A stretch of 64,000 nt of DNA from UBA7657 sp049652985. Its GTDB lineage: Bacteria > Pseudomonadota > Alphaproteobacteria > Micavibrionales > Micavibrionaceae. Under the pieces are notes generated by a model. The model did no database searches, was not told where the DNA came from, and saw only the letters and a list, made by a program, of their open reading frames with translations. Below are positions 57,101 to 63,564 of this stretch, piece after piece. A program made the position numbers and the translations under genes. Within the stretch, counting starts at the first letter, position 1. Each line of letters begins with the position of its first letter. The DNA is taken from contig JBASFK010000004.1 of NCBI GenBank assembly GCA_049652985.1, positions 124,001 to 188,000 of the forward strand, read 5' to 3'.

Positions 57101-59842
57101 CAGGATGAAATCTGGATCAACGAAAACACGATCACGGGCGGCAACCACGGGGTGCGCTTCACGCAGAACGTCAGCGAAGACCGCCATGATATCCGTATCA
57201 CCGGCAACACCATCGACGGCCAGTCCGAAGACGGTATCCACTTCGGCGGTACGATCGATGATGAGTCGCAGGTCTGGATCCTGAACAACGACTCCATCAT
57301 CGGTGATCGCAAAGGTATCTACGTTAATGGCGGCGTATTTGACACGGCGCTGGTCGAAATCATCGGTAATACCTGGATCCAGGGTGAAGATGAAGATGGT
57401 ATCGACTTCAACGGTAACATCTCCGGCGATGCGACGGTTCGTATCAATGACAATGATGACATCCGCGCCAGCGACAACGGTATCGAGTTCGCAGGTATAA
57501 GCGGCAATGCCACGGTTGAAATCCTTGGCAACAACCACGGCATCCACGCGCTGGGTCATGGTATCTACTTCGGCGGCAACGTTAACGGCAACGCTGATAT
57601 CGACATCCATGACAACATCATCAACGCCGATGACAATAACAACGGCAATGGCGATGGTATCCGCTTCGACGGCGAAGTCTCTGGCTCCGCAACGGTTAAC
57701 ATCGGCGATGGCGACGGCAACACCTTCGGTGCGAACCCGTCCAACATCATCTCCGGCGAAGATGGCATTCACTTCAACAATGACATCTTCAACTCTGCCC
57801 AGATCGTTATCGACGGCAACCGTATCGGTTATGACGGTACGACCCTCGCAGGTCCGTACTCGAACAACCGCGTTGGCGATGACGGTATCGAATTCGCTGA
57901 CAGCATTTACGACGACGCGAACATCACCATCTCCGACAACCACATCCGTTCTGACGATGACGGCGTTCACTTCGACGGCGATGTTTACGGTCGTGCCAAC
58001 ATCCTGATCGGTGGCGTGAACGACAAGAACACGATCGACGCCAACGGCGACGGTATCGAGTTCGATGAAGCCATCTACCAGAACGCGCTTCTCAATATCA
58101 GCTACAACGTTATTGAAGCTGATCTGGATGGCGTACGCTTCGAGGACGATACCAGCAACGCTGATACGACCTTCCCGTTCCGCGACGACGAGATCCTGAT
58201 CACGCATAACGACATCGTTGGCGGCGACAACGGAATCAGCTTCCACGGCCGTATGTCTGGCGACCGCCATGACATCCGCATCGAGGAAAATGACCGTATC
58301 ATCGGCCAGTCCGAACACGGCATCGTCCACACCGGCGGCATCGACGCTTCCGAGCTCTGGATCCTCGATAACGACGAGATCTATGGCTGGGATGAAGGTA
58401 TCGAAATCAACGGCAACTTCTTCAACGGTGCCCACATCGAAATCGTAGACAACAGCGATGTTGACAGCGGCTTCGGCGCTGGCATCACCCTGACCGACTT
58501 TGGCGGTTCGGGCGGTGCGGATCTGAATATCCTCAGAAACCATGTCCACTACACGGGCGATGACGGCATTTACGTCGAAAACATTGATGGTACACGCATC
58601 GCACGCAACTACATCCACAACACGGGTGGCGATGGTATCAATGTCCGCGACAGCAACTTTGTCTCGATTGACGATAACTTCATCCGCTCTGCGGGCGATG
58701 ACGGCATTGATCTTGAAGACAGCATCTTCAGCGCGATCACGGACAACGATATTCGTTTCGTTAACCACAACGGTATCGAAGTGAATGACAGCGCCTTCAT
58801 CCTGATCGACGAGAACGAAGTCGCCGATGCAGATGAGGCCGGTATCTTCATTGATCCGTCCGCGGTCATCTTCGTGACGAACAACGATCTTCATGACAAT
58901 GATATCGGTCTGCACGTCCAGGGCCCGAACAACGGTTACATCAATGTGACGGGTAATACCTTCACCGATAACCGCGTCGGCGCTCGCTTCGAAAGCGGTA
59001 TCATTGACCTCACCGGTATCAGCTCAGACCCGTCCTTCGGCGGCTATGGCAACAAGTTCATCGGCGGTCAGATCGGTCTCGAGTTTGATGCTTGGGGTGG
59101 ACGGACCGAACAGCTTTCCCTGGTTCGTACCGGCGGCTTTTTTGCCGGCGGCTACACCTATGACGGTAATCCGTACGACACATTCGACGGCGTCAACGTT
59201 CCGGGTAGCGCAGGTCTGAACTTCGGTGGAACGATTGGCTCGCAGTACTTTGAAGGTCAGTCCGACTTCTTCGTAGCTGTCCGCAGCAATACTTTCACCG
59301 ATAACTCGCGTGTTCCAAAAGCCATATGGCTCGATGCAAGCGACAGCACCTTCTTCATGCCTGGCGAAGGCCTGATCACGGGCGATGTCATGACGCAGGC
59401 CCAGCTTGACTTCCTGGAGCTGATGTTCCGCCACTGGCCGGACGTCAACAACCGCGGCATCTTCTGGTTCGGTGCTCTTGCGGCAGACAACGGCCCTGAG
59501 AACGACAACCAGTTCTTCGAGGACTTCGACCCCTTCAATGGCGGTTTCGCGGGACTGAACGTTACGATCACCGGCCTGCCGAGACTGTCGGGCGGCGCGT
59601 CCGGCCCAACCGGCGCGGCTGGCCTGAATGCGATCAACCCGGCTGCCGGCGATGAAAGCGCGCCTGCGGACCTCGCCAATATCGAGCCCGCTGCAGGAGC
59701 AGAGAGCACCAGCCAGAATGTAAGCTGCTGGGGCGATGCGGTCAGCGCAGCCGGAGCAGGCGGCCCCGTGAACTACAGCTACGGCGGCACGTTCGAGGAA
59801 AGCATCGCGGCTGCTGCAAGCTGCGGCTCCGAGAGCTTCTAA
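51143..59842 (+). CDS. giant two-partner secretion adhesin (TpsA, haemagglutinin-type beta-helix)
   Basis: 2,899 residues. A Sec signal with extended basic N-region ends at NPAYA. The TPS/haemagglutination domain is at about 95-330 (NTQLYVGTSANLDIPEGYHV, FILGRLTADGRVIIIDRNGV, SVIDVAGIIMTTGDINIEQL). From about 1,080 to 2,720 the chain is a right-handed parallel beta-helix of short NxIxxxxDGIxFxG rungs (for example DDGIEFSGNV, NGILFNGNV). Three related super-repeats lie at about 1228-1560, 1774-2107 and 2136-2443. The C-terminal region (about 2,720-2,899) is non-repeat. Only two cysteines are visible in the whole protein, Cys2862 and Cys2894. Ligand unknown; the partner transporter is the divergent gene at 48917-50662. 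Confidence 0.88.
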   Translation: MSTFISKRNAARRGNISTAKLLSTSALTAVLALAMNPAYAEDVVLPDVSMPEASSIETPAAPEAPAAEAPWTGFTDEDGSITVETPTTTFTDITQNTQLYVGTSANLDIPEGYHVNINQASSNYLFVAKAAPDADPTFILGRLTADGRVIIIDRNGVFTGEDSVIDVAGIIMTTGDINIEQLRSNEFGDYQISNITEGAINLNGSISVADAGLAAFVAPSVSNAGVINAKLGSVALASGETVTLDLYGDDLIEVAVPGNVADALVSNTGTINAHGGVVQITAAQAKDVVDNIINVSGIVDVSSVTTQGGRIVLNGGDAGKVQVTGILDASGATGGDIEVTGQFVSAEDNAVLDASGTNGGGTIHLGGDWQGQGDTPTSDYAFVGQNAILNANAEEDGDGGEVVVWSDKVTGFFGLITAKGGANSGNGGRVETSSAGNLQAYGNVDASAANGNAGEWLLDPDNLTVIAPGANADVGVGGGSPNIITASGNATASTVTNTTIQNSLNAGTSVTLRTHDNNNAEQGDITVSATITKSAGTNATLRMESHDDVVINQAITSTAGQLNVLLLAGFDDTNNPDSGNNDVSINALINTNGGYLEAGADHDINGNGTIQTEGGRVYFVAGNGFTLPIANYTPDNSMTDTNILYSGSIDTDGGQVYMNAGDDIRINGAITTDGGAATFIARGTNTDLGDVEFQTNGSVNTTNSSGAEGNVFISAEEVKLNSTGNSIITAGGGGGTADDGTVTIERSTEGGLFVGSAAIDPAVAPHMELLTSEIGKITARELILGGANVNGITVGSLNTQANISGAVTFTAGGNGTLGVLDANNNNVFFTGSQFFNGLNVNANDNIIVNGTLTSNGAVLLNADTNAEGVGLLQINNGASIVTSDDDVTFNGNEVALNGNGFINAAGGNILLNNKSIFKGGANSLRTTGDGTITLTQWDASITAGAPPTVTIGSVQNAIDALDNTGTGQNTLFLKNHAGSTSGGVTAGDNNFVENVVINENKLKIDGDVGIKVTAATNANNAVFSVQAADFHLDPVIVDGANLVNYGVSASGAPAAGLDVDGNTFRNMLQAGVFIDGAFNGTAMVRNNTFEGTAKRGVQLGALSGATTRVIIEDNNMGVVGGQVINGVLGTGTINDVDAVAVQGNTIRSTANGVDLQGAITNAQDIQVNVNDIIATAGHGIRFGGNISNSLVIVNGNTQIDAEQDGVRFDGSISGGNTQVSDNANISADDSGLFFNGSINGGAALHIHDNVIKANLDGGLIGSGIFFNGLIDNATINIGNGNNIPGPTDDGSNIINVDLNFDPGTPGPDDGLDGIHFDKNIGTNTNINIDGNRIGFTGTPGIGPVVADAITDDGIEFSGNVTGNTNIVISDNRIQATDNGILFNGNVGGSGVTSVTIGGNAGGEHGNTITAGTDGVRFNGNVTGEALIEASNNIVNATRDAIRFQGPVSSAKTTGGLSEEEIHIFKNELTGGQNGINFVGTVSNLAHDTRIHDNRNIIGTAQHGINFGGNIDDADVQIYANGNAGGAIRGGQNGVHVQGAVTNNALFEVRNNGTIVGGDDAVHFEGAVSNSAVNVNNNAAIRYGANAGDRGIEFVSGINGNSIVNINSNTIDPTTANTGDDGILINVGISGNSAVTISGNLIALGAGFAGATPDEVGAAIDIESVTGTSTLLVSNNSFEGHHDGLQVDGVVNTTSTALAGGYGVLVTGNTLQGLNRHGIEFAGAITGAKVGINDNPLINVSANPAAGFGLDGIHFAGAITGGAQVDVLRNASVNAQNHGVYFGGTINGATLNIHDNNLQADLNNSGTGDGIRFDGAVSNATVNIGDGSGATLNVDASNVISGVDGIRFAANVGDNAVINIDGNRIGYDGTAAAPTTGANSRVSDDGIDFGTLSDDADINITDNWIRSNDDGIVFNNNVDDFVNVLIGGLNDGNTINAANGGNGNGIVFEGTVEDQALLEISYNTVNADQDGILFSGQTSNALNPVTVQDEIWINENTITGGNHGVRFTQNVSEDRHDIRITGNTIDGQSEDGIHFGGTIDDESQVWILNNDSIIGDRKGIYVNGGVFDTALVEIIGNTWIQGEDEDGIDFNGNISGDATVRINDNDDIRASDNGIEFAGISGNATVEILGNNHGIHALGHGIYFGGNVNGNADIDIHDNIINADDNNNGNGDGIRFDGEVSGSATVNIGDGDGNTFGANPSNIISGEDGIHFNNDIFNSAQIVIDGNRIGYDGTTLAGPYSNNRVGDDGIEFADSIYDDANITISDNHIRSDDDGVHFDGDVYGRANILIGGVNDKNTIDANGDGIEFDEAIYQNALLNISYNVIEADLDGVRFEDDTSNADTTFPFRDDEILITHNDIVGGDNGISFHGRMSGDRHDIRIEENDRIIGQSEHGIVHTGGIDASELWILDNDEIYGWDEGIEINGNFFNGAHIEIVDNSDVDSGFGAGITLTDFGGSGGADLNILRNHVHYTGDDGIYVENIDGTRIARNYIHNTGGDGINVRDSNFVSIDDNFIRSAGDDGIDLEDSIFSAITDNDIRFVNHNGIEVNDSAFILIDENEVADADEAGIFIDPSAVIFVTNNDLHDNDIGLHVQGPNNGYINVTGNTFTDNRVGARFESGIIDLTGISSDPSFGGYGNKFIGGQIGLEFDAWGGRTEQLSLVRTGGFFAGGYTYDGNPYDTFDGVNVPGSAGLNFGGTIGSQYFEGQSDFFVAVRSNTFTDNSRVPKAIWLDASDSTFFMPGEGLITGDVMTQAQLDFLELMFRHWPDVNNRGIFWFGALAADNGPENDNQFFEDFDPFNGGFAGLNVTITGLPRLSGGASGPTGAAGLNAINPAAGDESAPADLANIEPAAGAESTSQNVSCWGDAVSAAGAGGPVNYSYGGTFEESIAAAASCGSESF
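54824..55822 (+). repeat. beta-helix super-repeat 1
   Basis: About 333 residues (1228-1560) sharing the order of motifs HIHDN, INIGNG, NIDGNRIGFTG, DDGIEFSG, VTIGGN, GNTITAG, NNIVNATRDAIRF, EEIHIFKNELTGGQNGINF, DTRIHDN, GTAQHGINFGG with repeats 2 and 3. It is the most diverged copy and is separated from copy 2 by about 210 residues. Confidence 0.7.
56462..57460 (+). repeat. beta-helix super-repeat 2
   Basis: Residues about 1774-2107: HGVYFGGTINGATLNIHDNN, GDGIRFDGAVSNATVNIGDG, NVISGVDGIRF, NIDGNRIGYDGT, DDGIDF, ITDNWIRSNDDGIVF, LIGGLNDGNTI, EISYNTVNADQDGILF, DEIWINENTITGGNHGVRF, DRHDIRITGN, GQSEDGIHFGG. Order and spacing agree with copy 3. Confidence 0.75.
57548..58470 (+). repeat. beta-helix super-repeat 3
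   Basis: Residues about 2136-2443: HGIYFGGNVNGNADIDIHDN, GDGIRFDGEVSGSATVNIGD, NIISGEDGIHF, VIDGNRIGYDGT, DDGIEF, ISDNHIRSDDDGVHF, LIGGVNDKNTI, NISYNVIEADLDGVRF, DEILITHNDIVGGDNGISF, DRHDIRIEEN, GQSEHGIVH. Closest to copy 2, so the pair arose by a later duplication of about 1,090 bases. Confidence 0.75.
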
Positions 59843-59865
59843 CGATTAACCCTTTTCCTAGGTTG

Positions 59866-59896
59866 AAAGCCCCGGACCAGTGGACCGGGGCTTTTT
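59866..59896 (+). terminator. intrinsic terminator of the adhesin gene
   Basis: AAAGCCCCGG pairs with CCGGGGCTTT around ACCAGTGGA and runs into T5. Located 24 bases after the adhesin stop. Confidence 0.88.
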
Positions 59897-59980
59897 ACAT
59901 GGGCGGGCGTGCGCGGATAATGGTGGAAATTCCGCCGCCGGGACGCTATAAAGGCTCTGGAACAAAGGGTTGCGAAGTCT

Positions 59981-60008
59981 GCCGATTCTGTCAAAATACC
60001 CAATCGGC
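59981..60008. repeat. small inverted repeat before the 60070 gene
   Basis: GCCGATT (59981-59987) and AATCGGC (60002-60008) pair with a 14-base loop, about 60 bases before the start of the next gene. It may be part of its leader. The rest of 59897-60069 shows no gene. Confidence 0.35.
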
Positions 60009-60069
60009 GGCCTTTGGCCTGAAGAGATAACGCTTAAAGACAACAAAGATAATAGAGCCAGGAATTTCC

Positions 60070-60690
60070 ATGTACCACGATAACAACTGGAACCCCGTGC
60101 AGGGCGACGAACTGGCAGGGTTCCTCGAGCAGATCAACCCGATCGACGGCAAGTACAAGGTTTCCGCCGAGACGACCGAGGTTCACTGGCGCATGCTGCC
60201 CTTCTATGAGACCGTGGCGCTGATCCGCGTCCGCGACCCGAACTGGGTGAACCGCCGCCTGAACATCTATTACCTGACCGACCAGGGCAATTTGTTCCGT
60301 CTGAACGGCACCTCGCCCCCCATCCACGAGGTCAACGCCAAGGCCCCCATCAAGGTCAACGAGAAAAACGTCCTCGATTACCTACGTTTCTTCTGTTTCT
60401 TCGTTCGCGGTGAAGAAGGCCCGTTCTATATCGCCGAAAGCATGAACGACCCGAACATACCCGCCGATATGGACGACACGACAAGGTCGGTGGTCGAGGG
60501 CACGGTGCGACCCGCGACGTTCGCAGGCATGAACGACCAGGGCCATTTCCTGTGCGATGCCGTGGTGTTTTATTCCAACGCCCTGTTTATCGCCAATTTC
60601 TCGGTCCAGCCCACCGGTATGATCGAAATGATGGACGATGAGCCCATCGCCGCGGACCTACCCACCAAGGTCGATTGCCCCGTATCCTGA
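60070..60690 (+). CDS. cytoplasmic protein of unknown function
   Basis: 206 residues, no signal or membrane segment, one compact domain. AGGAA lies upstream of the ATG at 60070. The chain is rich in aromatic residues (HWRMLPFYETVALIRVRDPN, LDYLRFFCFFVRGEEGPFYI, CDAVVFYSNALFIANFSVQP) and looks like an alpha+beta fold. I do not recognise it. It lies directly after the adhesin terminator, with a short hairpin in its leader, and before a small outer-membrane protein; it appears to be a single gene. Confidence 0.65.
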   Translation: MYHDNNWNPVQGDELAGFLEQINPIDGKYKVSAETTEVHWRMLPFYETVALIRVRDPNWVNRRLNIYYLTDQGNLFRLNGTSPPIHEVNAKAPIKVNEKNVLDYLRFFCFFVRGEEGPFYIAESMNDPNIPADMDDTTRSVVEGTVRPATFAGMNDQGHFLCDAVVFYSNALFIANFSVQPTGMIEMMDDEPIAADLPTKVDCPVS

Positions 60691-60783
60691 TCCGGGCTTT
60701 TCATGCTCCCGCGAATTTGATAGGATGGCTCAACGCCTAGTTGAGTTGCTCCTGCGTTTCCCCTTATTCATGTCTCTCGCATC

Positions 60784-61440
60784 ATGATTTTATTACGCAG
60801 ACGGCTATTGCCTGTTCTCGCCGCTTTCGCGGTCTCTTTCTGCATTCTCCCGTATGCGCAGGCGGCGAAACGTATTTATTTCGCCGGTTACATGGGACTT
60901 AACTCCTTCCCGGCCATGGAATTCACCGAAACCACGACGCCCGCGGATGGCGAGCTGTTCATGGAGGACGGCATTTCTTTTGCGGGGGCAATCGGCTTCA
61001 AGCTGACGCCGCAGTTCCGGGTCGAGGCCGAGCTTTCGCGCCTGAGCGCCGACATGAACAGCGTCGATATTGTGAATTTGGGAAGCTTTGAGGTAGGCGG
61101 CGACCTCGATTCGACCATCGCCATGATCAACCTCTATTACGATTTCGATTTTAACTGGAAAAAAATCAAGCCCTTCATCGGCGCCGGTATCGGTTATGGC
61201 TGGCACGAAGGGACGATAGATGATGTCGGCGGCCTTGCCGTGAATACGTCTTCTGAAAGCAGCGGCTATGTCTGGCAGGTCGGTGGCGGCGTGCGCTATC
61301 CTATAAGCGAGAGCCTCTCGTTCATATCAGCTTACCGCTATGTGGACGGCGCGGACCTGGCATTCGGCGACTATGAGAAAATAGATACCGGCAGCCATGA
61401 GGTGCGTATCGGCCTGAGCTGGGACCTGCCCTTCGAATAG
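60784..61440 (+). CDS. outer-membrane beta-barrel protein (porin-like, 8-strand)
   Basis: 218 residues. Signal peptide ends PYAQA, then eight likely amphipathic strands: RIYFAGYMGLNSFPAMEF, ISFAGAIGFKLTPQFRVEAE, IAMINLYYDFDFNWKKIKPF, IGAGIGYGWHEGTIDD, GYVWQVGGGVRYPISESLSF, ISAYRYVDG, HEVRIGLSWDLPF. Pattern and size match OmpA-type/OM_channel barrels of alphaproteobacteria. Structural or host-contact surface protein; no enzyme motif. A good terminator follows at 61470. Confidence 0.82.
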   Translation: MILLRRRLLPVLAAFAVSFCILPYAQAAKRIYFAGYMGLNSFPAMEFTETTTPADGELFMEDGISFAGAIGFKLTPQFRVEAELSRLSADMNSVDIVNLGSFEVGGDLDSTIAMINLYYDFDFNWKKIKPFIGAGIGYGWHEGTIDDVGGLAVNTSSESSGYVWQVGGGVRYPISESLSFISAYRYVDGADLAFGDYEKIDTGSHEVRIGLSWDLPFE

Positions 61441-61469
61441 TTTTTCTGTAGCATCTAGAGTAGGAAACG

Positions 61470-61496
61470 CCCGGCAAAGGAAATTGCCGGGTTTTT
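61470..61496 (+). terminator. intrinsic terminator after the beta-barrel gene
   Basis: CCCGGCAA and TTGCCGGG with a six-base loop, followed by T5. Confidence 0.88.
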
Positions 61497-61517
61497 CTTT
61501 ATGGTGTACAAAGGCGC

Positions 61518-62705
61518 ATGGTGAAAATAGCAGCGAAAACATATGACATGGCAATCATTGGCGGCGGCCTCGCAGGCCTGACGCTGGCCTGCCTCGCCGG
61601 GCAAGAAAAATCGCTGCAGATCATTTGCCTCGACCAGGCGCCGCCGCAGACGGGCGGCGACCTCCGCACAACGGCGATTTCGTATGGCTCCCGGAAAATT
61701 TTGGAAGAGGCGGGCATCTGGAAAAATCTCTCGGGCCTGCCTTGCCCGATTGAGGAGATAAAAATTTTAGATGGCGACTCGCCGCTGCTGCTTGATTTCC
61801 TGAAAAAGGAATCTGATGGAAAGATTTTCGGCTGGATCGTTGAAAATCTTGACCTCAAAAACGCGATGATGAAAACGCTTGATACGCTAAAGAACGTCGA
61901 ACACCGCGCGCCGGTGAAGGTAAGGGATTTTTCGGTCGACGAAAATTTCGCGCAGGCGATTTTAGAAAACGGCGAAACCATAACGGCGAAGCTCATCGTC
62001 GGCGCGGACGGGCGCAATTCCTTCACCCGCGAATGGATGGACGTGCCCGTGCGCGAATGGAATTACAAGCAACGCGCGATCATCTGCACGGCTGTTCATG
62101 AAAATCCGCATGGTAATGTAGCGGTCGAGCATTTCCATGAAAGCGGCCCGTTCGCGATCCTGCCCATGACGGATGCGGCCGACGGTACGCACCGCTCCTC
62201 GGTCGTGTTCACAGAGCACGGTCCCGAAAGGGACTCGTTCATGAAAAAGAACGAGGAGGAATTCAACCGGGCGCTGGCGGAGCGTTTTCCCGCCGCTTAC
62301 GGGCAGGTCAGGATGATCGGGCGGCGCGCCGTTCATGCCTTGAGCCTCATTCACGCGGCGTCTTACATAGGCCCCCGCATGGCCCTCGTGGCCGATGCGG
62401 CGCATGCCATACACCCCGTCGCCGGGCAGGGGCTTAACCTAGGCTTCCGGGACGTAAAAGCCCTGGCTGATCTGGTAAAAGTGGGCAAAACCGACCCTGG
62501 CGCGCCGGATATTCTGGAAAACTACCAAAGAGCAAGGCGGTTCGACAATATGAGCATGATAGCGGTCACGGACGGCCTCGTGCGGCTGTTTTCAAACGGC
62601 TTCGGCCCGGTCCGGCGCCTGCGGCGTACGGGCCTCAAAATTGTGGCAAAACTGCCCGCCGCCAAGCGGTTTTTCATCCGCCGGGCCATGGGGGACAGGC
62701 GTTAA
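61518..62705 (+). CDS. ubiH: FAD-dependent UbiH/UbiF-family monooxygenase
   Basis: 395 residues. FAD-binding GGGLAG at 15-20, DLRTTAISYGS at about 49-59 (the family's R-x-x-AIS motif), GADGRNSFTRE in the centre, and ALVADAAHAIHPVAGQGLNL with FRDVKALADL, the second FAD/ubiquinone-hydroxylase signature. It hydroxylates a ring position of the ubiquinone precursor. Which of UbiH, UbiI, UbiF or UbiL it is cannot be decided, so the symbol is tentative. AAGG upstream. Confidence 0.87.
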   Translation: MVKIAAKTYDMAIIGGGLAGLTLACLAGQEKSLQIICLDQAPPQTGGDLRTTAISYGSRKILEEAGIWKNLSGLPCPIEEIKILDGDSPLLLDFLKKESDGKIFGWIVENLDLKNAMMKTLDTLKNVEHRAPVKVRDFSVDENFAQAILENGETITAKLIVGADGRNSFTREWMDVPVREWNYKQRAIICTAVHENPHGNVAVEHFHESGPFAILPMTDAADGTHRSSVVFTEHGPERDSFMKKNEEEFNRALAERFPAAYGQVRMIGRRAVHALSLIHAASYIGPRMALVADAAHAIHPVAGQGLNLGFRDVKALADLVKVGKTDPGAPDILENYQRARRFDNMSMIAVTDGLVRLFSNGFGPVRRLRRTGLKIVAKLPAAKRFFIRRAMGDRR

Positions 62706-62724
62706 CGGGCCTGTTCATAATTGT

Positions 62725-62753
62725 TTGACAGGGCCCCCAAACCCCGCTATAAA
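62725..62753 (+). promoter_or_regulatory. sigma-70 promoter of rpmH-rnpA
   Basis: TTGACA (62725-62730), 17 bases, TATAAA (62748-62753): near-consensus. Start expected near 62760, about 20 bases before the rpmH ATG. Confidence 0.85.
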
Positions 62754-62778
62754 ACCCCGACTTTAAAGGAATAAGGCC

Positions 62779-62913
62779 ATGAAACGCACATACCAGCCCA
62801 GCAAACTGATCCGCAAGCGCCGCCACGGATTCCGCTCGCGCATGGCCACGAAACAGGGCCGCGCCGTCCTCGCGCGCCGCCGCTCCAAGGGCCGCAAGAA
62901 GCTCAGCGCTTAA
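62779..62913 (+). CDS. rpmH: ribosomal protein bL34
   Basis: 44 residues: MKRTYQPSKLIRKRRHGFRS then RMATKQGRAVLARRRSKGRK-KLSA, a nearly complete match to bL34, the shortest large-subunit protein. Adjacent rnpA and yidC support it. Alternate frames are not plausible. Confidence 0.99.
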   Translation: MKRTYQPSKLIRKRRHGFRSRMATKQGRAVLARRRSKGRKKLSA

Positions 62914-62927
62914 TAAAGGGGCCGCCC

Positions 62928-63290
62928 ATGACCAAGGGGCCGCCGCTCGAAACTCTCAAAAACCGTGCCGATTTTGTCACGCTGAACCGCAAGGGGCGTA
63001 AATGGACCGCGCCCGGTATGGTCGTGCAGGCCATTCCCAACGGCCAGGCCGCGCTGCGCGTCGGCTATACCGTCACCAAGAAAACCGAAAGCTCCGCCGT
63101 CAAGCGCAACCGTATCAAGCGCCGCCTGCGTGCTGCCGCGACTGCCGTGCTGGCGGAGAGCGCCATGCCCGGCCATGATTACGTCCTGATCGGGCGCTCC
63201 TTGTCGGCCACGCGGCCCTATGAATCACTGTGCAAGGACCTGCGCTGGTGCCTCGAAAAACTGGGGTGCCGGAAAGGAGAAGGCCAATGA
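62928..63290 (+). CDS. rnpA: ribonuclease P protein component
   Basis: 120 residues; the protein subunit of RNase P, which trims tRNA 5' ends. The RNR motif is KRNRIKRRLRAA at about residues 64-75, and LKNRADFVTLNRKGRKWTAP is the N-terminal beta region that binds precursor leader. Follows rpmH by 14 bases; its stop overlaps yidD as ATGA. Confidence 0.96.
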   Translation: MTKGPPLETLKNRADFVTLNRKGRKWTAPGMVVQAIPNGQAALRVGYTVTKKTESSAVKRNRIKRRLRAAATAVLAESAMPGHDYVLIGRSLSATRPYESLCKDLRWCLEKLGCRKGEGQ

Positions 63291-63550
63291 TGAGATATAT
63301 CGCCGCCCTGCCGGTGCGCTTCTACCGCGCGGCCATCTCGCCCCTGATGCCGCCCGCCTGCCGGTTTCACCCGACCTGCTCGAGCTATGCGCTGGAAGCC
63401 ATCGAGCGCCACGGTGCCCTGAAGGGCGGGATTCTCGCAGGGTTAAGGCTTGTGAAATGCCACCCATGGTGTCGCGCAGGTTTTACTGATCCTGTACCGG
63501 AAGCGTTTGCGTGGGGGGACCTGCTGCGCTATAAACGCGGGCAGGAATAA
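63287..63550 (+). CDS. yidD: membrane protein insertion efficiency factor
   Basis: 87 residues from the ATG at 63287 that overlaps the rnpA stop; a second ATG follows at once (63290). RFYRAAISPLMPPACRFHPT, CSSYALEAIERHG and CHPW carry the three conserved cysteines of YidD, which helps YidC/Sec-dependent insertion of inner-membrane proteins. GGAGAAGG supports the start. Confidence 0.95.
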   Translation: MMRYIAALPVRFYRAAISPLMPPACRFHPTCSSYALEAIERHGALKGGILAGLRLVKCHPWCRAGFTDPVPEAFAWGDLLRYKRGQE

Positions 63551-63564
63551 ACGGCGAAAAGATC

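Noticed and set aside
54824..58470. CRISPR-like or short tandem DNA repeats
   Set aside because: The repetition is at protein level with degenerate codons, inside one open frame; no uniform direct repeats with unique spacers.
53252..58915. Long minus-strand frames (858 and 996 residues) opposite the adhesin
   Set aside because: They arise because the repetitive Asn/Asp/Gly codons avoid stops on the other strand; translations are Val/Asp/Ala-rich echoes with no signal or domain.
59981..60019. Riboswitch in the leader of the 60070 gene
   Set aside because: Only a 7-bp stem and a short GGCC-TTT-GGCC hairpin are seen; no known aptamer core could be recognised.
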